The position numbers and the translations under genes are program-made. This document shows, piece by piece, positions 29,115 through 38,040 of a stretch of 64,000 nucleotides of DNA. The stretch is from V1-33 sp039795165 (GTDB lineage: Bacteria; Verrucomicrobiota; Verrucomicrobiia; Verrucomicrobiales; V1-33). Positions within the stretch are counted from its first letter, which is position 1; every line of letters starts with the position of its first letter. The notes under the pieces are model-generated. The model saw only the letters and a program-made list of their open reading frames with translations. It was not told where the DNA came from and made no database searches. The stretch spans positions 50,838 through 114,837 of the forward strand of contig JBDKER010000013.1 in assembly GCA_039795165.1 (NCBI GenBank). Direction: 5' to 3'.

Positions 29115-30431
29115 TCAGGGGTTCTGGTCGAGGGTGGCTTCACCGGAGAAATCCGATTCCCCGCGGCGGGCCTTGAAGTTCAGTTTGTCTCCCGATTTGA
29201 GACTGCGGAGGAGGTCGGCTGCATCCGCCGGGGTGGCAATGTCGCGGTCGTTGGCGCGGATCAGCAGATCGCCGGGAACGAGGCCGGCCTTGGCTGCCGG
29301 ACTGCCATCCTTGACGCTGGTGATGCGGGCACCCTTGCCCTCGCTGTCTTCGACTTCAATCCCGAAGAACGGGCCACGGGGCGCGGCATCCGGCACCTTG
29401 GGAGCAGGTGGGCCGTCCTTCTCTTCACCATCCGGATCACTCGGGGCCGGGATTGAGCCCGCACGGGTCAGCTCGATTTCTCCTTCAATGGTTTCGCTGC
29501 CGCGTCGCAGAGCGACCGACACTTTGTCGCCCGATTTCTTCTTTGCCATGAGGCGCTGGAGGGCATGGAAGGTGGCCACGTCCTGACCATCAAAGCGGAT
29601 CAGGAAATCGCCCGACTTCCATCCGGCGGCGGCAGCCGGGGAGTTTTCGCTGACGCTTTCGATGCGGACGCCGTCCTGACTATCGCGGTCGAACATGGCA
29701 CCGGTGCGGGGCCGGCGGCGTTCGTCCGCGCGGAATCCCTTGGTGCCCCAGGTCTTGTCCTTCATCATGTCGTCCCAGTCCGCCCGCAGGGTATCGATGG
29801 CGACGTGACGGTTCATTTCGACGCTGCCGTGGATGGAGCTGTTGATGCCGATGACGCGGCCCTCGAGATCGAAAAGCGGGCCGCCGCTGTCTCCGCCAAT
29901 GAGTGGGCAGCTGCTGAAAATGGCTCCGTCGACATCCCGCCGCCAGACGCGTCCGAGGCGGACCGGCGGTCGCCGTTCGTAGCTGAATCCCCCCGGATGG
30001 CCGAGCGCGACCACCCAGTCGCCCAGCCGCATGCGGTCACTCGAGCCGATTTCCGAGGTTGGCCAGTCGCCTTCTTCCGTGATGCGGGCGAGGCCGGCGT
30101 CGGTCGAACGGTTGGCTCCGAGGGCTTCGCCTTTGACGCGGCGTCCGTCCGGGAAGGTTATGATGAGATTCTTGCCGGTGGCCTCGGTGACGTGGGCTGC
30201 GGTGAGGATGAGGCCGGATTTTTCAACGATGACGCCGCTGCCGGAGCCGGGGCGTTTGGGGTCCGACGAAGTGATGGCGACGACCGAAGGGGAGACTTTG
30301 CTGACGACCTCGCGGACTTTGGTTTCGCGGGCTTCGAGTTCCTGAATGGTTTCGCTGCGGAGGCTTGGCGTGGAGGCCACGACGAGCGCAGCGAGCATCA
30401 GGCGGCACAGGGAGGACGAGGAGGGAAACAT
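29115..30431 (-). CDS. HtrA/DegP-like periplasmic serine protease with two PDZ domains
   Basis: A 438-residue protein with a signal peptide (about 1-26). The trypsin-like domain (about 35-225) has an intact triad: His80 in LTAAHV, Asp111 in STDAGLARI and Ser182 in GGDSGGPL. Two PDZ domains follow (about 240-325 and 350-438), as in DegP-type quality-control proteases that degrade or refold misfolded envelope proteins. The linker between the PDZ domains is Pro/Glu-rich. It is the first gene of a two-gene minus-strand unit; the second encodes a catalytically dead relative, which suggests they may assemble or regulate one another (inference). The 211-base region 30432-30642 separates it from the divergent amidase and should contain both promoters. 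The serine loop GGDSGGP differs slightly from the usual GNSGGP but keeps the nucleophile. Confidence 0.92.
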   Translation of the reverse strand: MFPSSSSLCRLMLAALVVASTPSLRSETIQELEARETKVREVVSKVSPSVVAITSSDPKRPGSGSGVIVEKSGLILTAAHVTEATGKNLIITFPDGRRVKGEALGANRSTDAGLARITEEGDWPTSEIGSSDRMRLGDWVVALGHPGGFSYERRPPVRLGRVWRRDVDGAIFSSCPLIGGDSGGPLFDLEGRVIGINSSIHGSVEMNRHVAIDTLRADWDDMMKDKTWGTKGFRADERRRPRTGAMFDRDSQDGVRIESVSENSPAAAAGWKSGDFLIRFDGQDVATFHALQRLMAKKKSGDKVSVALRRGSETIEGEIELTRAGSIPAPSDPDGEEKDGPPAPKVPDAAPRGPFFGIEVEDSEGKGARITSVKDGSPAAKAGLVPGDLLIRANDRDIATPADAADLLRSLKSGDKLNFKARRGESDFSGEATLDQNP

Positions 30432-30642
30432 TCCGGTGAAAAGGGTGGGCTGATGATACAGGAACGACTCTCGGGCGGCAAGCAGCAGGGAATGATGAAT
30501 CAGAGCGCGCTTTCAGGGAAGCAAAATCGGTGCCGTTTCTGCGGAGGGGGCCCGGGGCGGATGAATAACTCTTCAAGGCCGGTTGCGCGGGCCGAGCATG
30601 GCGCTATCCACTCCGGCACGTCCCGCTGCTGAGAGATTTGCC

Positions 30643-32625
30643 ATGTTCCGCCTGTTCCGCCTCAACGACTCCAAGCACCCGGTCCGTTCCCGGAAGTGGG
30701 TCGGGCTTCTGGGCGCTGGTCTGGCGTGCGGGATCGTTCTGCTGGGCAGCCTGATGCCCGCCCGGGCGGCCTTCGAATGGAAAGTCGCCCAGATTGACGG
30801 ACGCGACTACGTTTCGGCGTCGGACGTGAAGCAGTTTTATGGCTTTCCGAGGCTGCAGCGGGACGGGCGGGCGGTCTGGTTCCGGTCGCAGGCCCTCATG
30901 ATGAAGTGGAATGTGGGGTCGGACGATATTTTCATCAACAATGTGAAATTCTGTCTGTCGTTTCCGGTGCAGGAACGGAATGGGCAGGCCATGGTTTCGC
31001 GGGTGGATCTGGCGAAGCTGCTGCACCCGATCATCCGTCCGTCGCACATTCAGAATGCCGTTGGATTCAACACCGTGGTGATCGATCCGGGGCATGGCGG
31101 GGAAGACAGCGGAGCGGTCGGGCCATACGGGGCCGAGAAGAATTACACGCTCGACACGGCCTTCCGGCTGAAACGGAAACTGGAGGCGGCGGGCTACCGG
31201 ACCGTGCTGACGCGCAGCACCGATGTCTTCATCAGCCGTCCCGCCCGCGTGGAGATGGCGAATCGCGTTCCGAAGGCGATTTTTGTGAGCATTCACTTCA
31301 ATTCGTTTACGTCGTCCGCGGCAGGACTGGAAACTTTCGCGCTGGCTCCGGCGGGGACCGCCAACACGGATAAAGCGCTCAAGGAGAGCGATTTGAGCAT
31401 GCGGAGGGGCAACGAGCGGGACTCGGAGAACATCGCCCTCGCCACCGCGGTGCATGCAAATTGCCTGTACCGGCTGCGCGGGATCGACCGCGGAGTGAAG
31501 CGCGACCGTTTCGATGTTCTCACAGGCATCGAGCGACCCGGGATTCTGGTCGAAGGCGGCTTTGTGAGCAATCCGGCCGAAGGAGCCAAGATCCACCGCG
31601 CCGAGTACCGCGAAAATCTCGCTGATGCCATCTTCGGGGGCATTCAAAACTACCGCAAAGCCCTCCTGCGCGGTCGCCCCACCGGTACCACACGGGCCAC
31701 CGTCCGCTCCGGCGTCGCCGGAAGCCCTCCCCCGGAATCCTCCCCCCCGAAAACCACCGTTCCCGTCAAACCGACCAAGGAATCCAAGGATTCCAAGCCC
31801 GATCCGAAGAAGGACGAAACGAAGCCGTCCGCCGAGCCTGCGAAGCCTGAGGAAGCGAAGCCATCCGCCGAGCCCGCGAAGCCAGAGGAAGGGAAGCCAT
31901 CCGCCGAGCCCGCGAAGCCAGAGGAAACAAAACCTTCCGCCGAGCCCGCGAAGCCAGAGGAAGCGAAGCCATCCGCCGAGCCTGCCAAGCCGGAGGAAGC
32001 GAAGCCATCCGCCGAGCCTGCCAAGCCAGAGGAAACAAAACCTGCTGCCGAACCCGCGAAGCCAGAGGAAACAAAACCTGCCGCCGAGCCCGCGAAGCCT
32101 GAGGAAGGGAAACCTCCCGCCGAGCCCGCGAAGCCTGAGGAAGGGAAACCTCCCGCCGAGCCTGCGAAGCCTGAGGAAACAAAACCTGCTGCCGAACCCG
32201 CGAAGCCAGAGGAAACAAAACCTGCTGCCGAACCCGCGAAGCCGGAGGAAGCGAAGCCATCCGCCGAGCCCGCGAAGCCAGAGGAAACAAAACCTTCCGC
32301 CGAACCCGCGAAGTCTGAGGAAGGGAAACCTCCCGCCGAACCCGCGAAGCCAGAGGAAACCAAACCTTCCGCCGAGCCTGCCAAGCCAGAGGAAACAAAA
32401 CCTGCTGCCGAACCCGCGAAGCCAGAGGAAACCAAACCTTCCGCCGAGCCTGCCAAGCCGGAGGAAGGGAAACCTGCGACCGAACCCGCGAAGACCGCTG
32501 CTAAGCCTGCGGCCAAGACGCCTACTAAATCGAAGACCTCAACCAAATCAAAAACGCCCACGAAGTCGAAGACACCGACGAAATCGAAGTCCTCGTCGTC
32601 GCGTTCGCGTTCATCGCGGAAGTGA
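30643..32625 (+). CDS. N-acetylmuramoyl-L-alanine amidase (Amidase_3) with a long Pro/Lys/Glu repeat tail
   Basis: A 660-residue cell-wall hydrolase that would cut the bond between MurNAc and the stem peptide. A signal anchor spans about 19-43. A small domain resembling copper-amine-oxidase N-terminal stalks follows (about 46-130). The amidase domain runs from about 143 to 345: VIDPGHGGEDSGA with zinc ligand His151, Glu165 (GAEKNYTLD), SIHFNS with His218, and ILVEGGFVSN with catalytic Glu304. All zinc ligands and the catalytic Glu are present. The C-terminal part (about 394-610) is 18 full copies of a 12-residue unit KPxAEPAKPEEx, followed by a KTPTKS-type basic tail ending SRSSRK. The tail is probably extended and wall-spanning. 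Start at ATG 30643; upstream in-frame starts would precede the anchor without homology. Its 3' end overlaps sufU by 15 bases. Confidence 0.92.
   Translation: MFRLFRLNDSKHPVRSRKWVGLLGAGLACGIVLLGSLMPARAAFEWKVAQIDGRDYVSASDVKQFYGFPRLQRDGRAVWFRSQALMMKWNVGSDDIFINNVKFCLSFPVQERNGQAMVSRVDLAKLLHPIIRPSHIQNAVGFNTVVIDPGHGGEDSGAVGPYGAEKNYTLDTAFRLKRKLEAAGYRTVLTRSTDVFISRPARVEMANRVPKAIFVSIHFNSFTSSAAGLETFALAPAGTANTDKALKESDLSMRRGNERDSENIALATAVHANCLYRLRGIDRGVKRDRFDVLTGIERPGILVEGGFVSNPAEGAKIHRAEYRENLADAIFGGIQNYRKALLRGRPTGTTRATVRSGVAGSPPPESSPPKTTVPVKPTKESKDSKPDPKKDETKPSAEPAKPEEAKPSAEPAKPEEGKPSAEPAKPEETKPSAEPAKPEEAKPSAEPAKPEEAKPSAEPAKPEETKPAAEPAKPEETKPAAEPAKPEEGKPPAEPAKPEEGKPPAEPAKPEETKPAAEPAKPEETKPAAEPAKPEEAKPSAEPAKPEETKPSAEPAKSEEGKPPAEPAKPEETKPSAEPAKPEETKPAAEPAKPEETKPSAEPAKPEEGKPATEPAKTAAKPAAKTPTKSKTSTKSKTPTKSKTPTKSKSSSSRSRSSRK
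31822..32469 (+). repeat. 36-bp tandem coding repeat, 18 units, in the amidase gene
   Basis: Each unit encodes KPxAEPAKPEEx with x alternating among S/A/P and A/G/T. Copies are nearly identical at DNA level and contain runs such as GAGGAAACAAAACCT. A 19th, decayed unit follows. The frame opposite is also open because the repeat avoids stops on both strands. Confidence 0.93.
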
Positions 32626-33060
32626 GTTGGGTTCCTGCGCGAGCAGTTTTTCGAGGGCGCGCCAGGCGAGCATGGCGCATTTGACGCGCTGGGGGAACTG
32701 GCGGACGCCGGCGAAGGCGGCGAGTTCGCCGAGGGTGGCGAGGTCGGGTTCCGAGGTGCCTGTGAGGATGTCCTGGAAGGCGGCGATGCGGGCGCGGGCA
32801 TCGCCGCGGCTGAGGCCCTTGCATTGTGAAGTCATGACCGAGGCGGCGGCCTGACTGATGGCGCATCCTTGGCCTGCGAAGTGGATCTGCCGGAGGCGGT
32901 CGGCTTCGTCGAATTCGGCCCAGACCTCGATTTCGTCGCCGCAGGAAGGATTGATGCCGGTGGTGTGAATGGCTGGCGGGACGGGCAGGGGGCCGTGATT
33001 CCGCGGGCGGCGGGAATGATCGAGAATGACCTGTTGGTACAGTTCGTCGAGAGGGTTCAT
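32611..33060 (-). CDS. sufU: SufU-type iron-sulfur cluster assembly/sulfur transfer protein
   Basis: A 149-residue member of the SufU/IscU family. The three conserved cysteines are present: Cys40 in NPSCGDEIE (with Asp42), Cys66 in GQGCAISQAAASVM and Cys128 in RVKCAMLAW. The long insert between the second and third cysteines is typical of SufU and not of IscU. In Gram-positive bacteria SufU receives persulfide sulfur from SufS and passes it to SufBCD. The gene overlaps sufS by four bases (ATGA at 33057-33060), so the pair is translationally coupled, which fits the known partnership. No sufBCD is present in this window. The 3' end overlaps the convergent amidase gene. Confidence 0.94.
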   Translation of the reverse strand: MNPLDELYQQVILDHSRRPRNHGPLPVPPAIHTTGINPSCGDEIEVWAEFDEADRLRQIHFAGQGCAISQAAASVMTSQCKGLSRGDARARIAAFQDILTGTSEPDLATLGELAAFAGVRQFPQRVKCAMLAWRALEKLLAQEPNSLPR

Positions 33061-34316
33061 GAGAAGAAGCGGGCGGCGTCGCTGAGGATGGCGGCAGCGC
33101 GTTCGATTTCGCCGGGGGTATTATAGAAGTAAAGGCTGGCGCGCACGGTTCCCGGCAGTCCGAGTTTGCGCATGAGCGGCTGGGTGCAGTGATGACCGCC
33201 GCGCAGACACAGTCCCCGGGTGGAAGCATACGTCACAATGTCGTGAGGATGCGCCTGCTTCATCGTAAACGAAACCAGTGCCCCGCGGGGACCGTCCGGC
33301 CCGATGATTTCAAGTCCGGGAATGACCGCAAGGGCGTCGCGCAGGGCCGCCGTGAGCGATTCATCCCGCTCCGCGATGGCCGACAATCCAATGCCATCGA
33401 GATAACGGCAGGCTGCCCCGAGACCGATCGCCGGAGCAATGGCGGGCGTGCCTGCTTCAAAGCGCGCCGGAGCTTCCCGGTAGGTACTTCGTTCGTAGTG
33501 GACCGATTCGATCATTTCCCCGCCTCCCATCCACGGTGGCATCGAGTCGAGCACTTCCCGCCGTCCGTACAGCACGCCAATCCCCGTCGGTCCGCACATT
33601 TTATGACCAGAGAAGGCAAAGAAATCGCAGCCGAGCGACCCCACATCCACGGGAATGTGTCCGGCGCTCTGGGCTCCGTCCACAAGCGTCGTGATCCCCA
33701 TGGCGCGGGCGCGGGCACACCATGCGGCGGCCGGATTGATCGTCCCGGTACTGTTGGAAATGTGGGGGAAGGCAAAGAGGCTGACGCCGGGAACGAGCAA
33801 GCGGTCGAGTGCCCCCGCATCAATCGTTCCGCAGCGGCCCAGCACGGGGACAAATTCCAGTTTCGCTCCCGTCTCGGCGGCGATGAGCTGCCACGGCACG
33901 AGGTTGCTGTGGTGTTCGAGTTCCGTGAGGAGGATGCGCTGACCCGGCCGCAGGTTCCGCCGTCCCCACGTCTGGGCCACAAGGTTGATGGCTCCGGTCG
34001 TCCCCGCCGTGAAGACGATTTCCCCGGCCTCGCGCGCCCCGAGGAAGGCTGCCACGGTCGCCCGCGCTCCCTCGTAGGCATCGGTGGCCCGCGCACTCAA
34101 CCCATACATCCCGCGGTGCACATTGGCATTGTCCTCCCGGTAATGCCGATCGAGCGCCGTCAGGACCGCCTCGGGCTTCTGCGAACTTGCCGCACTGTCG
34201 AAATAAAGCACCTCCGGCGTCTCTCCGGCCCCTCGCACCAGCAGCGGGAAATCACGCCGCACCGCTTCCCAGTCGGGACCAGAGGCAATCACAGGGCTGG
34301 CAGCAGGAGTGTTCAC
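33057..34316 (-). CDS. sufS: Cysteine desulfurase, SufS type
   Basis: A PLP-dependent enzyme of 419 residues that takes sulfur from L-cysteine for iron-sulfur cluster assembly. Visible signatures: YFDSAASSQKP at the N-terminus, NANVHRGMYGLS, the His of ELEHHSNLVPW, DGAQSAGHIPVDV, the PLP lysine Lys239 in FSGHKMCGPTGIG, and the short active-cysteine loop RGGHHCTQPL that marks group II (SufS) enzymes. Start choice: GTG at 34316 follows GGAGGAAG with 7-base spacing. An upstream ATG at 34388 would add 24 residues without family resemblance. The stop overlaps the sufU start. The 210-base gap to the divergent secreted-protein gene should contain its promoter. Confidence 0.95.
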   Translation of the reverse strand: MNTPAASPVIASGPDWEAVRRDFPLLVRGAGETPEVLYFDSAASSQKPEAVLTALDRHYREDNANVHRGMYGLSARATDAYEGARATVAAFLGAREAGEIVFTAGTTGAINLVAQTWGRRNLRPGQRILLTELEHHSNLVPWQLIAAETGAKLEFVPVLGRCGTIDAGALDRLLVPGVSLFAFPHISNSTGTINPAAAWCARARAMGITTLVDGAQSAGHIPVDVGSLGCDFFAFSGHKMCGPTGIGVLYGRREVLDSMPPWMGGGEMIESVHYERSTYREAPARFEAGTPAIAPAIGLGAACRYLDGIGLSAIAERDESLTAALRDALAVIPGLEIIGPDGPRGALVSFTMKQAHPHDIVTYASTRGLCLRGGHHCTQPLMRKLGLPGTVRASLYFYNTPGEIERAAAILSDAARFFS

Positions 34317-34320
34317 GTTC

Positions 34321-34328
34321 CTTCCTCC
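34321..34328 (-). promoter_or_regulatory. Ribosome binding site fixing the GTG start of sufS
   Basis: Minus-strand GGAGGAAG, with 7 bases from GGAGG to the GTG at 34316. It is one of the clearest Shine-Dalgarno sites in the window and decides the start. Confidence 0.8.
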
Positions 34329-34401
34329 ATCGGGGATGTCGGTCCGATGACAAGCTGAGGTTTCCAAGAGCGGCGACCATGCACCCACGGTGTCTTTTCA
34401 C

Positions 34402-34413
34402 GAAAAATTTTTC
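34402..34413. promoter_or_regulatory. AT-rich perfect palindrome in the sufS upstream region
   Basis: GAAAAATTTTTC is a perfect 12-base palindrome in the 210-base divergent gap (34317-34526). It may be an operator or simply part of an AT-rich promoter; I see no match to a known regulator site. Confidence 0.25.
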
Positions 34414-34526
34414 TGGGCAAACCAGCCGTCGTTCCCTAAAAACATCAGTCAGGAAGATATTTCTCCCGTCCCCCCGCTCGGCTGCCGAGTTGCTGCCGGG
34501 TGCCTCTAACCCCCCAAAACATTGCG

Positions 34527-37500
34527 ATGAGATACCAAGCAACCACCCTCCTGCTGGCGCTGGCCTCCCTGCCGGCATTCGCCCAAGTCCCCATTTCCGG
34601 AACCACGGTCTACACGCAGGACTTCAATACCCTGCCAAATGATGTGAATGGCGCGATCGTCTTCTGGGATGATAACGTCACTGTTCCCGGCTGGTACATC
34701 CACCGTTCCAATGCCGCCATCCGGCTTCTCGGTGCCGGTGGCGAATACTACTGCGTCGACGGATCGACCGCCCCGAATGCCAACCCGCCGGCCCACGGTC
34801 ACTACAGCGCCGGCAGCGATGCCAACCGCGGACTGGCCGCCAGCGCCACCACAGCCCTGGGCGAAATCTCCTCCATCGTCATCTTCTCAAATACTTCCCC
34901 AGGAGCCGTCCGACTCAAGGATCTCGGCTACACCGGCAAAATCTACCGCACCAACCAAGCCGTCACCAACCTTGAAACGACGACGGTCACATACCGCATC
35001 GGCGCTTCCGCCGCCGATCTGGTGACTGAACTGGATAACACCGTCCAAGGAGCCAATATCGGCGCTGGCTTCACGGCCTTCAATGCGCCGGCCCTGAACT
35101 TCACCTACAATTCCACCCTCGACGGCGCGGATCTCCAGGTGCTGCCCCCGCGCGAATTCGTACAGGCTCCAGCGGCTCCCCTCAGCCAGATCATCCTCTT
35201 GCCAGGTCAGGCCATCGCCATCCGCTGGGGCAACATCAACGACGGTGGGCGCGATGCCATCATCGGCATCGATGACGTCCGTGCTTCCTTCGAAGCCATT
35301 CCCTGCGCCATCGACGCCACCGTCTCGAATTTCACCCGCGACCTCAAGGGGACGCCAGCGGATGCCTCCGACGATACCTACGGGTTTGATCTGAACGTCG
35401 TGGGCCTTGGTGCCAGCCCAACCGGATGGCAGATCAGCGATCCTGCGGGCTATACCTCCACAGGCAACTACGGAACCACAAGGACCTATACCGGTCTTCC
35501 CATCCCGCAGACTCCTCTCACCCTCACCATCACCGACCGCGGCAATGCGACGTGCACCGACACCGTGACCGTGCAGGCTCCCGTGCTCGAACGCTATGTC
35601 ACCGCCACCAGCAGTCAGGGCCTCACCTTCACCGACCCGGCGGTCGGCGCGCAAGCCTACGCCCGCGGCGAGGCGGGCGACATCGGATTCGCCGGTGGCA
35701 ACGGAGCTTCCCTCGTGCGCCTGCAGCCCGACCCCAACAATACGGCGAAGTACTTCGGCATCAATAACTCGAGACCGACCGTGACCACCGATGCGGTGAA
35801 CATCACGCTCATCGATTCGCTCCGCGTTTCCGTTGGCCTCGCTTCCTACACAACTTCCGGGACTGCCTTGGAGGCCGATGACACGCTCACGGTGACGGTG
35901 GAGACGACGGACGACCCGGTCAATGGCTTCTGGAGCCCGGCTGCCACCATCGTCGACGGATTTGTGACCGATGGTGTAGCCCTCTTCGACGCCATCAAGG
36001 TGGCGACTCCCGGGATCAACTACCCCGCCGCACAGCCGTACCCGGCGGCTGACTTCCCATTCACGAAGTTCAATTCCCAGGTCATTCCCCGGGGAACCGC
36101 GACGCATGCCCGCCTCGTCATTTCCGGGGGCAATAACTCGGGCTCGGAATTCACGCTCATCGACAACATCCTGTTCGAGCGGGCCGCCTGCCTCATTACC
36201 GCCACATCGGAAATCATCCGCGACAACAAGGGCGATGATAACCCAGCCAATGACCAGTTCAGTGCGCTCGTCACGGTCAACGCCGAAGCCAATGGGGCCA
36301 GCACGGGATGGATCAGCGATGCCGTTCCGGCCGCCGGACTCTATGGCAATGCCGTGACTTTCGGCCCGTATCCCGTGACCGGTGGACCGAAAACCATCAC
36401 CCTGACGGATAACCTCAATGCTTCCTGCAAGGCGGCCATCACACTGACTCCGCCGCCCACCGTGCTCATTGCGGAACCGGTCGCGGATCTCGTCCGCAAT
36501 GTTGGCACAGATGCCACCACCGCCGCCGATGACCGCTGGGAATTCACCGCCATCGTCAATGCGACAAATGGCAGTACCTCATGGGAAGCCCGGGCGGGCA
36601 GCGTTACCGGTCCCGTCATTGGTTCAGGTTCCTACGGCGCCGCCGTTCCCCTCAGTCTCCCGACCGACCTCAATCAGGTAGTCTTCACAGACAAGGCCGA
36701 TCCGACCGCGACCACGACCCTGACCCTTGATCTGCTTGGCCGCGATGCGGCCGTGGGGGTCAGCGACATCAATGGCCGGAAGTCGGTGCTCTACATCGCG
36801 CCGCAACCGGCTGCGTACTGGCGTCAGACGGGCAGCGCTCTGCCCGCAGGGGCTCCTGCCGCAGCGCTTGGCCTCTACAGTTCGGTCCTGAATTCCGGTG
36901 ACTCCACGATTGTCACCTTTGATACGGAATCGATCGATCTTTCCGGAAGCACGGGCCCGACCCAATTCAGCGCGACACTGTTCGCCTTTGATAACAGCGC
37001 GGGATCGAACTTCGAGGGCAACGACACCTTCGGTCTGGCCTTGGAACTGACCCTTGAAGGAAATCCGGTGCCGGTGACGGTTCAGTTGGTGCCTCTCCTT
37101 CCTGGCGTCGACGTGAGCCCGGCGAACGGAGTCATCAACGGCTACACCTACGTTGACCTCGCCGACTACAATGCAAACCGTGCGCAGGACGAGTTCAACC
37201 GCGACGGCGTCGCCGGAGAAGCAGCGCTCAACAGCAACTTCAGCTTCACCTACTCGATTCCGAAGCAGTTCGACGATGCCGGGGTTCTCCGGAATGTGAT
37301 TGCAGCGCGCGCGATTGTCAGTGCGGTCAACAATTCGGGTTCGGAGTTCTACTACCTGAAGGATGTGAACTTCTCGAGCGGTGGTGGTGCCGTCGACAGC
37401 GATGGCGACGGTCTCGTCGACGCATGGGAACTCCAGTACTTCGGCAACCTGAGCCAGAATGGCTCCGGCGATCCGGACGGCGATGGCCAGAGCAATGCCG

Positions 37501-37766
37501 CCGAGCAGTTCGCTGGCACAGCCCCGAACAACGGAACCTCGGTGCTCGCAGTCACCAGCGTGACCCGCACCGGCACCAACTACTCGGTCACCTTCAATGC
37601 CGTCCCCGGGAAGAAGTATGCCGCCGAATACGCCACAGAACTCAATGGCCAGTGGATCGCCATACCGGGAACCCTGACGGCCACCGGCGCATCGGAGACC
37701 ATCAACGGCGCCCTGCCCACCCCGGCTCCAGACCGCATCTTCATCCGGATCCGTGCCGTTCCCTGA
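34527..37766 (+). CDS. Large secreted protein of unknown function, beta-rich, calcium loops near the C-terminus
   Basis: A 1079-residue exported protein. The ATG at 34527 opens a signal peptide (MRYQATTLLLALASLPAFA). It begins with a domain carrying YTQDFNTLP, a phrase common at the start of exported beta-sandwich modules in these bacteria. It then has at least three related modules with the pattern 'ATxxxxxRDxKGxxxxxxDxxYxFxxxV...GW', at about 258-365, 560-650 and 655-745. Similar SGxNNSGSEF phrases recur near 540 and 940. Near the end are calcium loops DSDGDGLVDAWE and DPDGDGQSNAAE, then a beta module finishing DRIFIRIRAVP. No catalytic motif is seen. Monocistronic, followed by a strong terminator. 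The gene was read from ATG because the in-frame GTG at 34500 would put nine residues before the signal peptide. Confidence 0.85.
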   Translation: MRYQATTLLLALASLPAFAQVPISGTTVYTQDFNTLPNDVNGAIVFWDDNVTVPGWYIHRSNAAIRLLGAGGEYYCVDGSTAPNANPPAHGHYSAGSDANRGLAASATTALGEISSIVIFSNTSPGAVRLKDLGYTGKIYRTNQAVTNLETTTVTYRIGASAADLVTELDNTVQGANIGAGFTAFNAPALNFTYNSTLDGADLQVLPPREFVQAPAAPLSQIILLPGQAIAIRWGNINDGGRDAIIGIDDVRASFEAIPCAIDATVSNFTRDLKGTPADASDDTYGFDLNVVGLGASPTGWQISDPAGYTSTGNYGTTRTYTGLPIPQTPLTLTITDRGNATCTDTVTVQAPVLERYVTATSSQGLTFTDPAVGAQAYARGEAGDIGFAGGNGASLVRLQPDPNNTAKYFGINNSRPTVTTDAVNITLIDSLRVSVGLASYTTSGTALEADDTLTVTVETTDDPVNGFWSPAATIVDGFVTDGVALFDAIKVATPGINYPAAQPYPAADFPFTKFNSQVIPRGTATHARLVISGGNNSGSEFTLIDNILFERAACLITATSEIIRDNKGDDNPANDQFSALVTVNAEANGASTGWISDAVPAAGLYGNAVTFGPYPVTGGPKTITLTDNLNASCKAAITLTPPPTVLIAEPVADLVRNVGTDATTAADDRWEFTAIVNATNGSTSWEARAGSVTGPVIGSGSYGAAVPLSLPTDLNQVVFTDKADPTATTTLTLDLLGRDAAVGVSDINGRKSVLYIAPQPAAYWRQTGSALPAGAPAAALGLYSSVLNSGDSTIVTFDTESIDLSGSTGPTQFSATLFAFDNSAGSNFEGNDTFGLALELTLEGNPVPVTVQLVPLLPGVDVSPANGVINGYTYVDLADYNANRAQDEFNRDGVAGEAALNSNFSFTYSIPKQFDDAGVLRNVIAARAIVSAVNNSGSEFYYLKDVNFSSGGGAVDSDGDGLVDAWELQYFGNLSQNGSGDPDGDGQSNAAEQFAGTAPNNGTSVLAVTSVTRTGTNYSVTFNAVPGKKYAAEYATELNGQWIAIPGTLTATGASETINGALPTPAPDRIFIRIRAVP

Positions 37767-37817
37767 TCGGACCAGCTGATCGCAGCTGATCCGACCTCCC
37801 CCCCAGGAAAAAGAAAG

Positions 37818-37855
37818 CCGGGGCGTTCCGCAAGGGACGCCCCGGTTCGCTTTTC
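37818..37855 (+). terminator. Strong intrinsic terminator after the secreted-protein gene
   Basis: CCGGGGCGTTCC (37818-37829), loop GCAA, GGGACGCCCCGG (37834-37845). All 12 pairs form if one G-U pair is allowed. TTCGCTTTTC follows. Confidence 0.85.
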
Positions 37856-38002
37856 TGCCTCAGGCGGCAATTCGGCCCATGCCATCCGGGGGACGCCCGA
37901 AGAAAAGTCCCTGAGAACGCGGCCGATGAATTTCACACGGATGAATGCACGGCTCTGTCCATTGGCCAGGCCTTTGGAATCAGCATTTGGAGCGGAAGGG
38001 GA

Positions 38003-38040
38003 CCGCGGCGTTGCCTGTTCACGGAGGCGCGGTGAGTACG
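38003..38040 (+). repeat. Left flanking copy of a 38-bp direct repeat
   Basis: Begins CCGCGGCGTTGCCTG and matches 39366-39403 at 34 of 38 positions in the same orientation. The two copies bracket the hairpin array. Confidence 0.8.

Noticed and set aside
31650..32801. Minus-strand frame opposite the amidase repeats (Gly/Ser/Ala/Phe-rich repeats)
   Set aside because: It is the complement of the 36-bp coding repeat, and the plus-strand frame has a clear amidase domain.
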